Positions 43,878-56,546 are shown, counted from the first letter of the stretch. The stretch is 64,000 bases of DNA from Collybia mongolica (GCA_013420905.1 JAAXNY010000008.1:3224001-3288000), one strand, 5' to 3'. Numbers and translations: made by a program. Notes: generated by a model from the letters alone, not told the origin.

Positions 43878-44316
43878 CGCCCCAGGACATCGAAAGATCC
43901 ACGTAAGTAAGTGTTCTTTCGTTATCTCTTCACCGTTTCTTTCTCATGATCAGGCCACTGTACATTGTATAGTGGAGAACTCCGAGTTGTACGTTAGATA
44001 GGACGGGCACACTTAAACAAGGTTCTATCTATGACATGGATATAACCAAGTTAGTCAGAAACCGTTTCCTCCATCTTCTATAAATAAATCCGACTGCTGT
44101 ACTTGCCGTACCCTTAGAAGGGGACGGATACTTGGATTGAGAAACTCAACATAAAGGCATTTTTGCAGGGGCGAGCCAATCGGTTTGTGCGGAAAACCTC
44201 CTTTATATACTGTGCGCGTTAACAGTTTGAACAGATTGGGTACAAATCATCCGAAATATACAACAAGCTACATTTCGTAATCACAGCCAACTCTTGGAAA
44301 TTCATTGTTGCCCCCT

Positions 44317-46315
44317 TCAAAGGTTGACGTTGACCGGGGTGCATCCGATGGCAACGAGCCCATTCTGTGTAATTCAGACCAAAAATCAGTTGTAAATGTC
44401 CAAATTGAGCTGTACTTTACACTCCCCCACATGTCCTTGCGGACTCCGCGCGGACTGCAAAAGTCCGTGCGGACTCCGCACGGACTCCGTACGGACTCCG
44501 CAAGGACAGCACAAAGTCCACACGGACTCTGCACGGACTCCGCGCGGACTCCGTGTGGACTCCACAGAGTCCGCGCAGACTCACTTACTTTCTTTTATTA
44601 TGAAGCACTTACTTACTCTTTTACTTACTAACAATCTATATAATTAATAGAATAAAACATATATTATTACTAAGTATAATACATATATGATAAAATAATT
44701 TAATATAGGCGGGGGCGGGGGCCCCCGCCCCCCCGTCGTCCTCGTCGGCCCCCGCGACGTCGTCAGCGGCCTGGGTTTCAGCGGCGGCGGCACTGGCCGC
44801 TTGTCTTGTCGTTGTCCCCGTTGTCCTTAGTCGTCGTTGTCGTCGTCGTCCTCGTTGTCCTTAGTCGTCGTCATCCTCGTGGTGGTGGTGGTCGTCTTTG
44901 TTGTAGTTGTCGTCGTCGTCGTCGCGCCGTTGTTAGTGCCGCCGCTGCCGCTGCTGTTGCCGTCGTTGCCGCAGGCCTCGTCGGCACTGTTGCTGCTGTT
45001 GCTGTTGCTGTCTTCGTCGTTGTCGTTGTCGTTGCCGCCTTCCTCCTGTTGCTGTTGGCGGCCGTATCCTTCGTTTCGAGTTCCTGAAGTGGGGAGGGGG
45101 GGACGCGCTGCGCGGTGAGCGTGTGGGTGAGCGGCGGTGTACGACTCACCTGGTTCTGCCCCTCGGGGCGCCCTTTCCTCGTCGTCCCCTCGTTCCGCGT
45201 CCGTTTCTATCCTTCTCCCCACACCGTCTTGTGCGTCGTCATGTTGATGTCGGTTGGCGTTCGATGCGTTGGCATTGGCGGCGTGGGTGCGTTGGCGTTG
45301 GTGTCGGCGTTGGCGGTTTTGGCGGGCGTCGTTGATGTGGTTGAAAAGAACCAACGAAGACGTGGCAACGGTAATGTGACCATTGCACGTGCCTCGTAAT
45401 CATGTGACCTAAGTCCGTTGACTTGAGGCCAGTGATTCTGTAGCTAGATATGCCCGCCTTGCCCAACGGTTATGAACGCCAAACATATGACGTAATGTTC
45501 GTGCCTTTACGCGTTCGAACCTAGTCGGATGCAAGTTTTTCACCGCCGTTATGTTATGTTATTAATAACAAATAGTATATATAATTTGTGTAAATAAAAT
45601 TTATATTACTAATCCGATTAGTAATCGACTGGCCGCGCGGACTCTGCGAGCTGTCCGTCCGTGCTAGTCCGCGTGTCCGCGTAAAATTACGCGGATTGAT
45701 GCGGACTCGGTGCGGACACGGATTCTTGTCTGGCTGACGGTCCTGCCAAATGAGTCCGTGCGGACTCCGTGCGGAGTCCGTGTGTCCGCGCGGAGTCCGC
45801 ACGGGTTATGTGGCTTAGTGTAAAGACCTCAAATTGAGTCGTATGTACTTACGAAGCTGTTGTTGCTGCAGCAGACAGGCTGAGCAGTGCTACAAGAAGT
45901 GTTAGGTATAGGACAATGTAAACAATAGATTGCGGTTTACCAGGAGCTTCCTCCGCCTCCAATGATGGTGAGGCCAGAGCAGGTCACTATTCAAAGCAAA
46001 ATACACGTAAGCTTCGATACAAGGCGAAATTCATATAATTGATGACTTACAGCCGACTACGCCACTAAGGCTGCTAATATCGACTCCCAGGTTAGTAAGG
46101 AGGGTCTTAACTGGGCCAGTGAGCGCGTCCGACTGTTACGGCATTCAGCGGCCGTGTAACATGCAAGTTGCCGAGACGGGACATACCTCCTGTATAGAGT
46201 TGCAGCACTGCAAGTCCCCAGTGTTGCACTGACTAGCAGGCGTGGTGGGGGTAGTAGTGGCGGCAGCAAGAAGGGGCAAAGCGAGCATGGCGATGGCAGA
46301 AATGCGAGAGAACAT
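44317..46315 (-). CDS. Class I hydrophobin with a transposon in intron 4
   Basis: Exons 46315-46187, 46132-46051, 45986-45941, 45889-45853 and 44364-44317 encode a 113-aa protein that appears the same as that of the gene at 32723. All five exons and all splice sites are intact. Intron 4 is 1488 bp because a 1420 bp TIR element plus a 9-bp duplication sits in it (59 bp in the sister gene). Typical introns here are 50-60 bp, so correct splicing is doubtful and the gene may be silenced or truncated after exon 4, which would lose the eighth cysteine. Confidence 0.85.
44410..45829. mobile_element. TIR DNA transposon in a hydrophobin intron (9-bp target duplication)
   Basis: The 1420 bp element is flanked by CAAATTGAG on both sides (44401-44409 and 45830-45838); the sister intron has it once. 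The ends are imperfect inverted repeats sharing CTTTACACT and CCACAT. Just inside lie many GTGCGGACTCCGCACGGACTC-type palindromic repeats at both ends. The middle is a GC-rich hairpin (44709-44734) and CGT/CTT trinucleotide-like low complexity. No transposase was seen. A 9-bp duplication suggests a Mutator-like family, but other TIR families are possible. Confidence 0.8.
44709..44734. repeat. GC-only palindrome inside the intronic element
   Basis: A run of G/C made of GGGGGC and its complement, able to form a perfect hairpin or G-rich structure. Confidence 0.6.
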
Positions 46316-48150
46316 CTTGTGAGAGATAGATTGGTAGGTGGTTTAGAAAACTCGAGTTGTGTTGGAAAACTGACTATTCGTGGCTTCAAAGGCCATCCTT
46401 TATACCCTTCGTTGACGCCTAATTGCCTGATATGTACTAGCCCCGCGCAAGCAACAGCTATATCGTGGCAAGTACGGTGATGTTGGTGATTCCTGAGGAT
46501 TCCCATGTTGCAGTGGAGTGCTCAAATGTCAGAATCATACTTCTACGAAGCCTCGCATATCTACGGCCTTCCAAAATATGACATACCCGTTCCCAGCCGC
46601 GAGGATTTGACAGGCCTCTATCAACAATTGTGAGTTCGCCGCACAATAAACGCCTGAAAGGACTTTATGACGCGTTTCTAATTATAAGCTCTGGAATTCA
46701 TGGAACAACATATCCCATCCCTGACAATGACATGTGTGCTGTTATACCTGGAATGTGTCAGACCTGATGCCAACATGCGAAAAATGGATTGTGGCTCTTC
46801 CCCAGCATTCCCCATTTGACACGAGAGGCCGTCAATTATTGTAGGTGAATGAGGGCGTGGAACCTTGAGTTATTTGGCATCTGGATTGAATCATGACCAG
46901 GACGCAAGTTGGTTCAAACTATGTGCCGTAATACAAGCTCACTGATCCAGATTCCACAGGAAACTATCGGTGCGCCTGGAGCAGGAAAAGACCCAAAAGA
47001 ACCAAGGTGAAACGAAAAATTGCTGAAAGGACTATAATAGTAATACACGTGTGGCTGAGAAAGGTTGATAGCGTCAACCGCAAGAGTAGGCGCTCCAACC
47101 CAAACGGGTAATTTTACATTCTTCAGGGTCACCCATCCTCAGGATTACGTATTTGACAACATATGGTGAACATTAATTAAATATCAGACCAGGGTAGGAG
47201 ATTTGTTCATGATCATCGGGATTATCGTTTCCTGGCCACTCCGTCAGTGGAGGTGAGGAAGACAGAAATAAGCAGTCTAGAAAAGACTTCGAATTCCTTG
47301 AATCTTGATGGATGTGCTCCAATATCAAATCCCACAAACTCCCACATATTGTGTCAGATAGAGGTGGTTAGTTGAATTCAGCGATGCACTCGTTCGAACG
47401 TTCGGGCCCATTTCTGTTCCGGAATATGTGTGAGGAAGAGTTCCTGTTCTGATTGAAGTATTATAAGGCCTCGGCTTGACCCACGCGCATCGCAGGTACA
47501 AAATTTTTGAAATCCTGACTAAGTTGACTGCGGTGTAGGCAGAATACCCGACGGCCTAAATCCTACCGGGGCTCCCTTAACGAATTAGTTCTTCTGTAGA
47601 GCATGTTCATTGAACAGCGATCGCTCCACGAGAGAAATTCGAAGGCATGTAACCCCGTTCCGATCATGAACAATATGGATGAAGAAGGGTATTAGGGTAG
47701 TTTGGCAGATCCCTGAACCGCCTTGTGAGGGTAATGTCACGGAAAACTTCTGAGAGCCTGGGAAAGCCGCATTGGGGGCGAATCGGAATTTTCCAGACAT
47801 TATTGTCTGCTGGTACAAGCACAGCACGTCCGAGTCCGATTCAGGAGGCAGGGTTCGCCAAAAATTCGACCAACCATCATTTACTACAACTTGAGCTGAT
47901 CGTTGAGGGTGGCCCACGATCAGGTTAGGGGGGTTTTGGAAGTAAATGTTTTTTGGAAGTCAGATGCGAAGATCACGAGCAATGAAATAGACATATCCAG
48001 GCACACCAACGGCAATACAGGTCAGAGGATTCAATCACGGAAGCAGGAGCAACGTTGAAGTGAAGAAATCCAAAATTTTTGAACTCAGCCATCGGGTATC
48101 ACCTTGTTTTCAAATTTCTTCTTTTCTTCGAATTCAGAACTCCGAGCCCA
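46316..48150. other. Upstream intergenic segment of unit C
   Basis: Nearly identical to 32724-34566. It contains the 110-codon open frame of unknown nature (47917..47585). No other gene was seen. Confidence 0.5.
46399..46404 (-). promoter_or_regulatory. TATA box of hydrophobin at 46315
   Basis: Minus-strand TATAAA, 84-89 bp upstream of the ATG. Confidence 0.6.
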
Positions 48151-48408
48151 ATGACTGAACGGGACCGCGACAGCCATTCACATATCCGAGCTGGGTACTT
48201 ACCAAACCCGGGTATAGGCTATCCACGTGTTCTCCTTCACCTTGCGTTCGAATTGACTGAAGAGATTCTTCACATGTGTGATGGAGTGAAGCCTGGTAAG
48301 TCGAACCGCCAAAATTCACAGGACCGGCAAGACAGCTCGAGGTGCTCACGCGTCTTCAGGGAGCCACCAAACACACCTGACATCCCGTGCGCGTTAAGTC
48401 TCGCCTAG
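48151..48408 (+). pseudogene. Degenerate repeat-borne ORF, unit C copy
   Basis: Third same-strand copy of the family at 1896 and 34567, with a further insertion near 48330-48350 relative to A and B. Confidence 0.4.
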
Positions 48409-51400
48409 TGGCAGGCATAGAATGCAGTAAAACGTGGAATGTAACACGTATGGGGAAACCCAAAAACGTTATCTATTATACCTTGTGTACCACGCGGATC
48501 ATGGTCTCTCCGCACAGGAAATTGCAATGATCTGAACAAATACGTACGTATTCTATTCGTACATATCGCCCCACAACGGGAGAAGAAAGCAGCAATGCAA
48601 ACCGGGCTACTGGATGGCATTAGTAAAATCCTTGCTATAATATGTCAAACAGTTCCTGTCTCTTGCCCACTTTCTCATATTCCATTCTGGCCGTATCAGA
48701 AAACATGTCAGATCAGGTCCGTCAATGCCTCGTCGGTCACAAATTATTCACAGTTGTCAAGAACTGTGGAGCATCAATCTATCGTCAATACACGGCCTGT
48801 GCGGATCGACATAAGTAAACCGTCCACCAGAAAACAAACCCCCATCGGTGGGCGTAGTCAATAACGCCCTGATATGTTTTTTTTTGCACACCACACCGGC
48901 GGCCCGCGGCCTTAAGGTTCGTGTGGGATATGTTATGATCAGTAGGTAGACGTATGATCAAAATGATCCTCGCAGGCCAATCAATCGCGGTGTTCAACAT
49001 GCCGGAAGCGAAGAAGGTGGGTCTTTGTGTAGGGTATGTAAGTAGCATTAAAAACGAGACGACCACCTTTAGTTGCGAAGTATGTGAATCGTTCAAATTC
49101 CAATCGACAAGAGTAAGGGCAGGAGCCCTTTTGACGTGGGCCAAGCCGAATGGAAAGCTCTTCGCCAACCAGGTGAGGCGATCCCGAGATAAAGAAGCGA
49201 TCGCCGGCCATTTGTCGAAAGTCTATAACGTGTTTCCAGTGATCAGGTGGGGGGCCGCTTACTAACTCGCCCGAAGACCGGGTAAGTGCAAACTCAGACA
49301 TTGCTGTCAGGCCACGGGCGGATGGCTCGCAGCGATCTACTCGCGGACGTATTTTTACGTTTTGTCGAGAACTTTCCCTGCGTACATTCAAATTGTGCAC
49401 ATTAGAACATCCACATGGGATCCTAGCAGATATCTTCAAAACCTGGGCAGAACTGCGTCGGTGGGGTAGGGTATTTCTGTGCTTAGCGAGAATTTTTGTG
49501 GTGAAAGAGTTGGGCTACAGAATCCTATCGGCTATGGACGCTTCAGCAGCCTATTAGGAAATTCAGAACAGCGACATTCGAACTCATGAGATATGAACGG
49601 GCTAGAATGCGAATCCGGCATGGCGGAGCATAGGTTGATGATGGCGTCCACCAAAAGTGAAGAGACCTGATTTGAACAGAGGTTGCGTTGCGGTCGGTAA
49701 GAGTCCTTTTTGTGACCTGCGCTGAAATAAATAGGGCTATTGCGCCTTTCTCAAAAACCTGCACTTACCATGGGCTTGAGTGCTGTAATGGCGGGCAGCT
49801 CCAGCCCTGGAGAACCCCGCGGTAAACTAGCACTAGCGTTCGGGCAAGAAGACATGAAAATCCTCGCGAGCCAATTATCGTGGTCCTCGACGCTTCGTGC
49901 TTCAAAAATGATCAGGCGGGGAAGAAATTCAAGCTTGTAAACAGAGACTACATATTAAATCCGAGAAGATCTCGCACTAGTATTACCTTGATCTCTCCGG
50001 CCGGATCCCATAAAGTTACAGAAAGATTAGGCCCGCTAATCGTCGTCATCTGGGTCGTTGACGACGACTCGCTTCCTCTCGAGTTAAACCGTCCGATTTC
50101 TTCCCTCAGTGTTCGGAACAGTACTTGTGGCACGCCGCTTCCCCAGGAACAACGGCCTCGCAGCGACAAGATACGTTTTTGGAGGTTTGGATCCTCCGAA
50201 TGAACATGTCTGCAAATGGTAAGAGTGAACAGTGGGGCTACAAAAGCATCAGTGCCACTCGTTTTTCTACCCACCCACCGACCCAAACAGACAATAAGAT
50301 GATTTTTCACAACCCCAGCCTCACCGTGTTTCTCGTTTTCGCTCTTGCACTCAGTGTGGTGCAGCCAGCGCAGTTCCCCGTGCGACACCCACACTATTCG
50401 TGATACAGCTCAGCAGTAAATGTGAGCGACATGTAGACGGGGTTAATTCACCCATATACTCGTCATTGGGAACATAGTCACGATTGGACTTTCGACCTCG
50501 TCCAGAGCAATACTAGTGTGGTACTCTATGGCAAGCCAGGCTCAGCCAATCAGGAAAAGAAAGCTGAGTCGGTAGGCGGGCAGGGCCCTCCAATAAGATA
50601 AAAAGGTTGATTGCCGAGGATCGTCAACCTGTACGTCTGGGGTATCTGCCGGTGATCAGCTGACGGAGGTATTTAATAATAACAACCCACCCGAAAACCG
50701 AGTAAGGGCGGAATACATCCGGCAGTACTCCACAGTCGGACGATTTGCGCTGCCTCGTATTCTAAATTTACGCACCCGCACGAGTTTATAACCGTATATC
50801 ACCAATGTTTCCTGGAGTGAAGCCGAGCTCCGTCGTAACGAGACTCAGAGAAGCTCCGAGATAGACTAGAGGAGCCATAGAATCAACCTAGACTGCTGGT
50901 GGCGCTTCTACAGGACACATAGGTCCGTGTTGTCTATACTCTTAATTCAGGAACATGATTTGCGCCTGATAGACGCGGTATGGAGTAACAAGTTGACAGC
51001 CTTCGTCGCCATTGCAAAAAGGGATCCGAGTCGATATTTGCACTACAAGGACTAACCAAACAAACGCATATAAAACCACTCATCACGTGGTCACAAAACT
51101 TGTACTCGGCGGGCTCCTGACCTTTCGGAAAATACTACATATGTAGGATATTGGATGCTTATCATGATTAACCTCGACCATGACCCACATCTAAAATGCG
51201 TAGATCCTGACTTTTGCCCCTGTCCGTGAAATTTCAAGCCAAAAGGCTTGGATGTCAGCTGATCCTTTGGTATTCATCAGGAACGGAGGCTCTCCATCAG
51301 CACATGCCTGACAATTGACACGGCTGGGTCCCTCAAAACAGGTGCGATTTGAGGATAACGGAGCCCAACCCTCAAGAATTTGCTGGACCAGTTTGTGGAA

Positions 51401-51410
51401 GGTCGTTAGC
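48409..51410. other. Diverged end of unit C and intergenic DNA
   Basis: 48409-50400 aligns in pieces with 2140-5470 of unit A but is clearly older and lacks the 1 kb hydrophobin block. Two open frames stand out. One is 49-103 codons long at 48954..49265 (+; MPEAKKVGLCVGYVSSIKNE inside), spanning the point where A and B carry the hydrophobin block. The other is 35 codons at 50299..50403 (+), a signal-peptide-like leader. Neither is recognised. 50404-51410 holds nothing I can support. Confidence 0.4.
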
Positions 51411-52805
51411 ATGGCGACGACGGAGGCTTTTCGTAATAGCAGGAAGGCTCAGATGATTGCTGTGATGCTTGAATCGCTCTTTGTTGGTAAGTTGTTTTGT
51501 TTTCTTCGTCTCAGAGGAAACTGACTGTGGTGATAATAGGCGTATTCGCTGCTTTAATTGTGTTTGTGATATGGATTTTATGGTATGTTCTTCCCATAAA
51601 ATTGTCCCCACGCGGAATACCAAAACATTCAATTCATTATCAGGAATAACTACCACACAATGCCGAGGACACGCAAAATACTATTTGGGTCGGCGATAGT
51701 CATGTTCATTCTCTCTGCTGTCCATCTGGGTTTAGTCATGCAAGAAGTGACCGTCGACAATGTGCCAGTGGCATGTGTACGAGTGCAAATCATCCTTTCA
51801 GTGTTCCAGGTACGGCAAAATAATTACACCATCCGGAAGCACTCCATCTATATACATTTGTGCAGTATGTCATTGGAGACCTTGTGTTGATATGGAGGTT
51901 CGTTGTACGTCATTCTCAGTAAGAAGCTACTTCAATGGTTGGCGCCCACAGGGTTTGGGTCATGTGGACACGCAACTATGTGATTACGGCTGGGCCGTTG
52001 GTTCTCATGTTAACCGCCGCAGGTGATCCCCCCGCCTCACTCTTTGTGCCGCAACTGAGCAGCACCGTGTTCCCACATAGGGTTCACAATTCATTTAGCG
52101 GCTCACCAGAACAGTAACACGTTCTTTACGGTTGTGCCCGTAGCTTTGATTGTGGCCAACACAACACTATGTACCGTCCTGATTGCAGGAAGAATATGGT
52201 ATGGAGAATATCGATTTGCAGAGTCATGCTCATCCTGATTTGGCTTAGGTATTTACACCGAAAGCTCAACCGTGTTTCCACAGGTATTGTTGGAACGCCG
52301 TTACCCAGTCATTATAAAGGGATTATTATACTCGTTGTCGAATCTGGAGCATTATATACTGCTTGCCAGGTGCGCGTACGTTTACTATATAGTCATACCT
52401 CTCAACCTGACGTATGCGAAAGATTGTTAGTCTCGTCTTGCATTACACACAAAGCGTTGGGCTGCCTATAGTCCTTGACTTGGAAATTCCTCTCATCGTA
52501 AGCCTTCCAATTACCAACTCATATGGTCATATCTCACCTTACTTCAGGGCATTCTCCCCACACTCATAATCGTATTCGTCCATTTTGAGATGGTTCCAGG
52601 CGCTCGAAACTCTAACCAAATAGCCTCTATTACGTTCCAGAGGACAAGGACAAGCCACATTACGATGGATGTGATAAACATCCCGACATCGACTTCGAGG
52701 TACATATCTCCTAGTGGATTCGAGAGCAAGGGCGAAATTCTGCCTCCTCCTTTGGAATACCCTGAATCTGTGGTTAAGTCTCCGAGTCAATCACACATGT
52801 TCTGA
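51411..52805 (+). CDS. Multi-pass membrane protein (319 aa, nine exons)
   Basis: Exons 51411-51486, 51540-51582, 51644-51809, 51866-51897, 51952-52022, 52081-52198, 52249-52369, 52423-52497 and 52548-52805 join in one frame. About seven hydrophobic segments are visible (GVFAALIVFVIWILW, IVMFILSAVHLGLVM, YVIGDLVLIWRVWVMW, TAGPLVLMLTAAG, VVPVALIVANTTLCTVLIA, GIIILVVESGALYTA, IGILPTLIIVFVHF), followed by a polar cytosolic tail. The IGDLVLIWRxWVxW motif is typical of a large Agaricomycete family of seven-helix proteins of unknown function. It is paralogous to the gene at 61752 with matching introns. Confidence 0.85.
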
Positions 52806-54663
52806 TGCTTGTATCGCGGATTCCGTGTATACTTGACGCGAGGGTTGCTCCCTTTGTTTGAGCGGCTTATGGATTGAGAGAACTGGAGATACTTAGTAAT
52901 CATCTCTGGCTTGATTATATGGCCTCAGAAATTCCTCGACATTGCGTGTGGAAGGCACTAGTTAGAGCCTTTTCTCCGTTAACTGCTCGATGCTTTTCTC
53001 TCCTGGATACTTTGGCAAGAATCCCGCTCCGGGAGTGAGCTGACTATGCATGTCGATGTCCCGCAGCTGACCTTTAGATGATCTATCTATCTACAGGTTT
53101 AAAGGGTATACATAATAGGTACGTCTACCATTCTCTACAATCAAGGGCTTTGATTCATTGTGATGTGGCCGCAGACGTGTCTCCAGGTATTTAAAGTCAA
53201 TTCACTCGAATTGAATGCAATTATCATACATTCGGTGACCACCCGACATGTACAAGTCAAACTCCGGGCCCAGCGTCTAAGTGTGAGCAGATTTCAGGGG
53301 CGTGTTTATGTGGCCTACTTATCTCCAAAAAACAAATATAATAGGTAACTAACTTCTGAACCGACTGGGGAATGTGTCTCCCAGGAGGGCGATCGAACGG
53401 GAAGCTGGCCATGTGAGCTTGGTATACTGATATACCATATCCTGGTATGTGGCGCGAATGTTGCTGTATTCCTCCGAGGCTGACTCGGAATGTTTGAATC
53501 TAGGACGGGTGATATCCCTGGGTCACACTGACATGGGTGACCAATGCCCTGTTCAAGGCCTTATCCAACCCCCGAAGCGATATCCTCTAGTTCCGAGTCT
53601 CCTTCCAGTAATTTTTTTTGTTCATGCTGATACCTTCCTCCTTTCTAGCCTGGCGCTGATCTCATGTCGATCTGTAACCAACTATAATACGCTTGGTCCC
53701 ATCAACCACTCTCCTGTCAAGGATGACTTCTGAAGTGTGGTGCATTGCCCAGCCACAAACAAGATGTCCACATAAACAAAATGTCCACAACGATTCATTT
53801 TCCCCTCAAGTCGAAAAGGAAACTCGATCACATAGTCATAAATTTCTTCCTCAAATTCAATGCACTATTGTCACACCGAAATCTGGTTTGTGATTCGAAA
53901 CATTTCTGACGTGAGCGCACTCGCCAAAGCATTTAACGATGTCATGTATCTGCCGGAGGATAAAGGGCTCCTGGGAACGCCACAGATGTGAAGTTGACCA
54001 GCTAGTCAACTCGCATCCATAAGATGCTTGTGCTGTGATAACGTTCCGTCACTCCCCTTCGTTGTAAACATTCAACCGACCCCGATTCATCTCTAGAGCC
54101 CGTTTCAGTCACTTGGGCGCCACTTTCAATTGCAATGAGAGTTTGTTTTTCCAGAATACTCTTGAAAAACTTCTACGGAAGTGGCATTTTTTTACGACGT
54201 GTATTTCAATTTGATTGTCCATCAAAGTCATCCACATTCTTTTGATCACCGTACGACTTGTCGCGAACCCTCTGTCCTCTGCCGTCATCGGTATCAAGTC
54301 TCGACTCGGAGGTTCCGAGCCGACCACCTATCTTGGCATAAACCAAATCTCGCCAAACAACGCGTGTTCAAAACAATCGATGATGCGTTTTGAGTTGCAA
54401 CCGTGACTGTGCAATGGACATCGACTGTCTCAAGTCTCGAAAGTCCCCGGACCCATACTAAACTTGGGTGAGGTCCAAGTTCTTTGAATATCGTTGGACA
54501 GATATGAAAAAGATGGGAGGTTGATAAGGTAAAACACTGATGAAAGATTATTTCTCCGGCCAACCTCAAACACTCGATGGTCAGCATTCTGTCTCACCAC
54601 CGCGTCACAGCCATTCAAATAGAGCCAGCGCCCCCCATTCATCCCTCAAACCCAACCTCCACC
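52806..54663. other. Intergenic region, no gene recognised
   Basis: Only short frames without recognisable features, no repeats shared with the rest of the window. It probably includes the 3' region of the membrane-protein gene and the promoter of the ferritin-like gene. Confidence 0.45.
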
Positions 54664-56168
54664 ATGAAATTTACTCTGCCCGCTATCGCATTGCTTTTCG
54701 CCTGCGCAACCAATGTTGTTGCGCGTCCGGCGAGCCCGCACCAGCTCTCGAAAAGAGTTGATCCGCCTGCCAGTAGGTCTTTTCCCGCATTTATACCCGC
54801 AAAAAAATCTCATCCGTTTCACAGACACTGAGACTTTGCTCTTGAACTATGCCCTCGCGCTCGAGCACCTTCAAAATGCGTTATATATCGGGGCCCTCCA
54901 GCAATTCAACCAGGGGGCCTTTGCCGCGGCGGGGTATAACGCTTTTGCCCGTGGCCGTTTCGTCCAGATCCAGGAACATGAACAGGCTCACGTCGAACTT
55001 CTCAATCAGACCCTCGGTGTCAACGCTACAAAACCGTGCAATTACACCTTGTACACATACCCTTTCTCCGTTTTATTTCCCTCATCTTGACCATAATTAA
55101 TAGCCCGTACAACAACGTACAGTCCTTCACTGCCCTTAGCCAGCTTATAGAGGGCATCGGTGAGCCATCTCGGTGAACTCGCTTGATGGAGTGCTGATGG
55201 GAATTTATAGGAACATCTGCATATATTGGCATATTGAAAAATATCACTGCACCTGACTTCTTATCGGTTGCTGGCAGCATTCTCTCGACGGAAGCACGCC
55301 ACGCTGCGTGGGTCGCATCTGTACCGAATAAGTTTGCTCCCTGGAGTGGACCTTTCGACGTAAGTCTCTCGGCTTCTGCCTTTCTGTAAATTCACCACTA
55401 TTCCGTGATTCACCCCGTACACTTTCCTTCCATTATTTTCCTATTGGAATCTCAGTCGCTTACAACCGATCACAGACTGCCCTCACTCCAAACCAAACCT
55501 TCACCCTCATACGGCCTTTCATTGTCGCCTGTCCTCCCGACAACCCTCCTCTCAGTCTTAACGCCTTCCCCACCCTCAACGTCACCCGCGGCCTGCCCGG
55601 AACCAACGTCACATTCACATTTGACCCCCTCCTCGCGAATTCGATTGCTTCCAACAGCGGAAGTAGCAATGGAACGCAGCTCTTCGCAGTGTTCTTTACA
55701 GGCCTCGTTAAGCAATTTGTGCCGCTTTTCAACAGCAGCGGATCGCCTGTCATCGTGGGAGGGCCGGGCGGGGGGAATGCTACCACTACCTCTCCAACCT
55801 CAGCTGCCGAAAGTACTGTCACCGTGACTGACAGCAGCTCCACTCAGAGTAGCATTGCCTCCATCACATCCTCTATCACGTCCACTACAACCTCCGCCAC
55901 CTCAACCGATACCTCCGCCGCTTCCTCGACCACCTCTGCCCCCGCTTCAACGACCACTACTGCAGCATCAACGCCCACACCGTCCGTTCTGACAGGCACC
56001 GCGACCGTCCCAGAAGGCATTAAAGGTCAAATATATGCAGTCATCGCAGCGAACGGCACCGTTGTCACAGACGATACGATTGTTGCAGGTCCTACTGTGA
56101 TAATTTACGAGTTTGGGAGCAACGGGAACATTACGGTGCAGAGCCGCCCACAAATGATGGGCGGGTGA
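54664..56168 (+). CDS. Secreted ferritin-like-domain protein with Ser/Thr-rich tail (410 aa)
   Basis: Exons 54664-54772, 54825-55050, 55104-55159, 55211-55359 and 55476-56168. A signal peptide (MKFTLPAIALLFACATNVVA) is followed by a possible Lys-Arg processing site (QLSKRVD). Residues about 36-220 form a ferritin_2 (Rds1-like) domain: LLLNYALALEHLQNALYIGA and FVQIQEHEQAHVELL supply the usual Glu/His helices, and STEARHAAWVASV a third. Then a beta-rich segment with N-glycosylation motifs, a long Ser/Thr stretch suited to O-glycosylation, and a C-terminal module ending VQSRPQMMGG. Fungal relatives are stress- or starvation-linked. Wall or extracellular location is inferred; no clear GPI signal was seen. 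Confidence 0.88.
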
Positions 56169-56418
56169 GGTATACTGGTTAACGATGAAATGGGCCCCGG
56201 TATTAGTACACGACGTGGTACCCGACAGCACCCCTAAGCGATTGATATGTATTTTTAAAACCTTTTAGTGTAGTTATAACCGCCTTCAAAACGACGATGC
56301 CTAGTATAATGAGCATGAGGCGCCCCTTTTTTATTCCTTCAGGACGCGATGACAATGGTGGTGGGACGGATCGCGGCCTGGGCGTGGGGTGGCAGGTCGG
56401 GGCTGCGCGATTGTCACG

Positions 56419-56426
56419 TCACGTGA
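56419..56426. promoter_or_regulatory. Palindromic CACGTG box upstream of the SNM1-family gene
   Basis: TCACGTGA, directly preceded by TCACG, about 125 bp upstream of the start codon at 56547. CACGTG is bound by bHLH factors in fungi. This is a suggestion from sequence only. Confidence 0.3.
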
Positions 56427-56502
56427 GCTGCAGAGGCTGTGACTCGATTGTTCGACGATTTCCGGACCCGGTTTTGTCCCTGTTCAGTACTCCTTAACAA
56501 TA

Positions 56503-56538
56503 ATGGTTCAGATACAACGCATACAAGCGGTCATATAG
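56503..56538 (+). other. Upstream ORF (11 codons) before the SNM1-family gene
   Basis: The ATG at 56503 opens MVQIQRIQAVI and stops at 56538, eight bases before the main ATG at 56547. If transcribed it could lower translation of the nuclease. Confidence 0.4.
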
Positions 56539-56546
56539 GCTCTACG

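Noticed and set aside
44806..45354. Several 80-175 codon ORFs on both strands
   Set aside because: They are translations of CGT/CTT trinucleotide-like low complexity (poly Thr, Asn, Val) and overlap each other in many frames.
45450..45540. tRNA-like A and B box (GCCCAACGGTT ... GTTCGAACC)
   Set aside because: I could not form acceptor, anticodon or T stems around these boxes.
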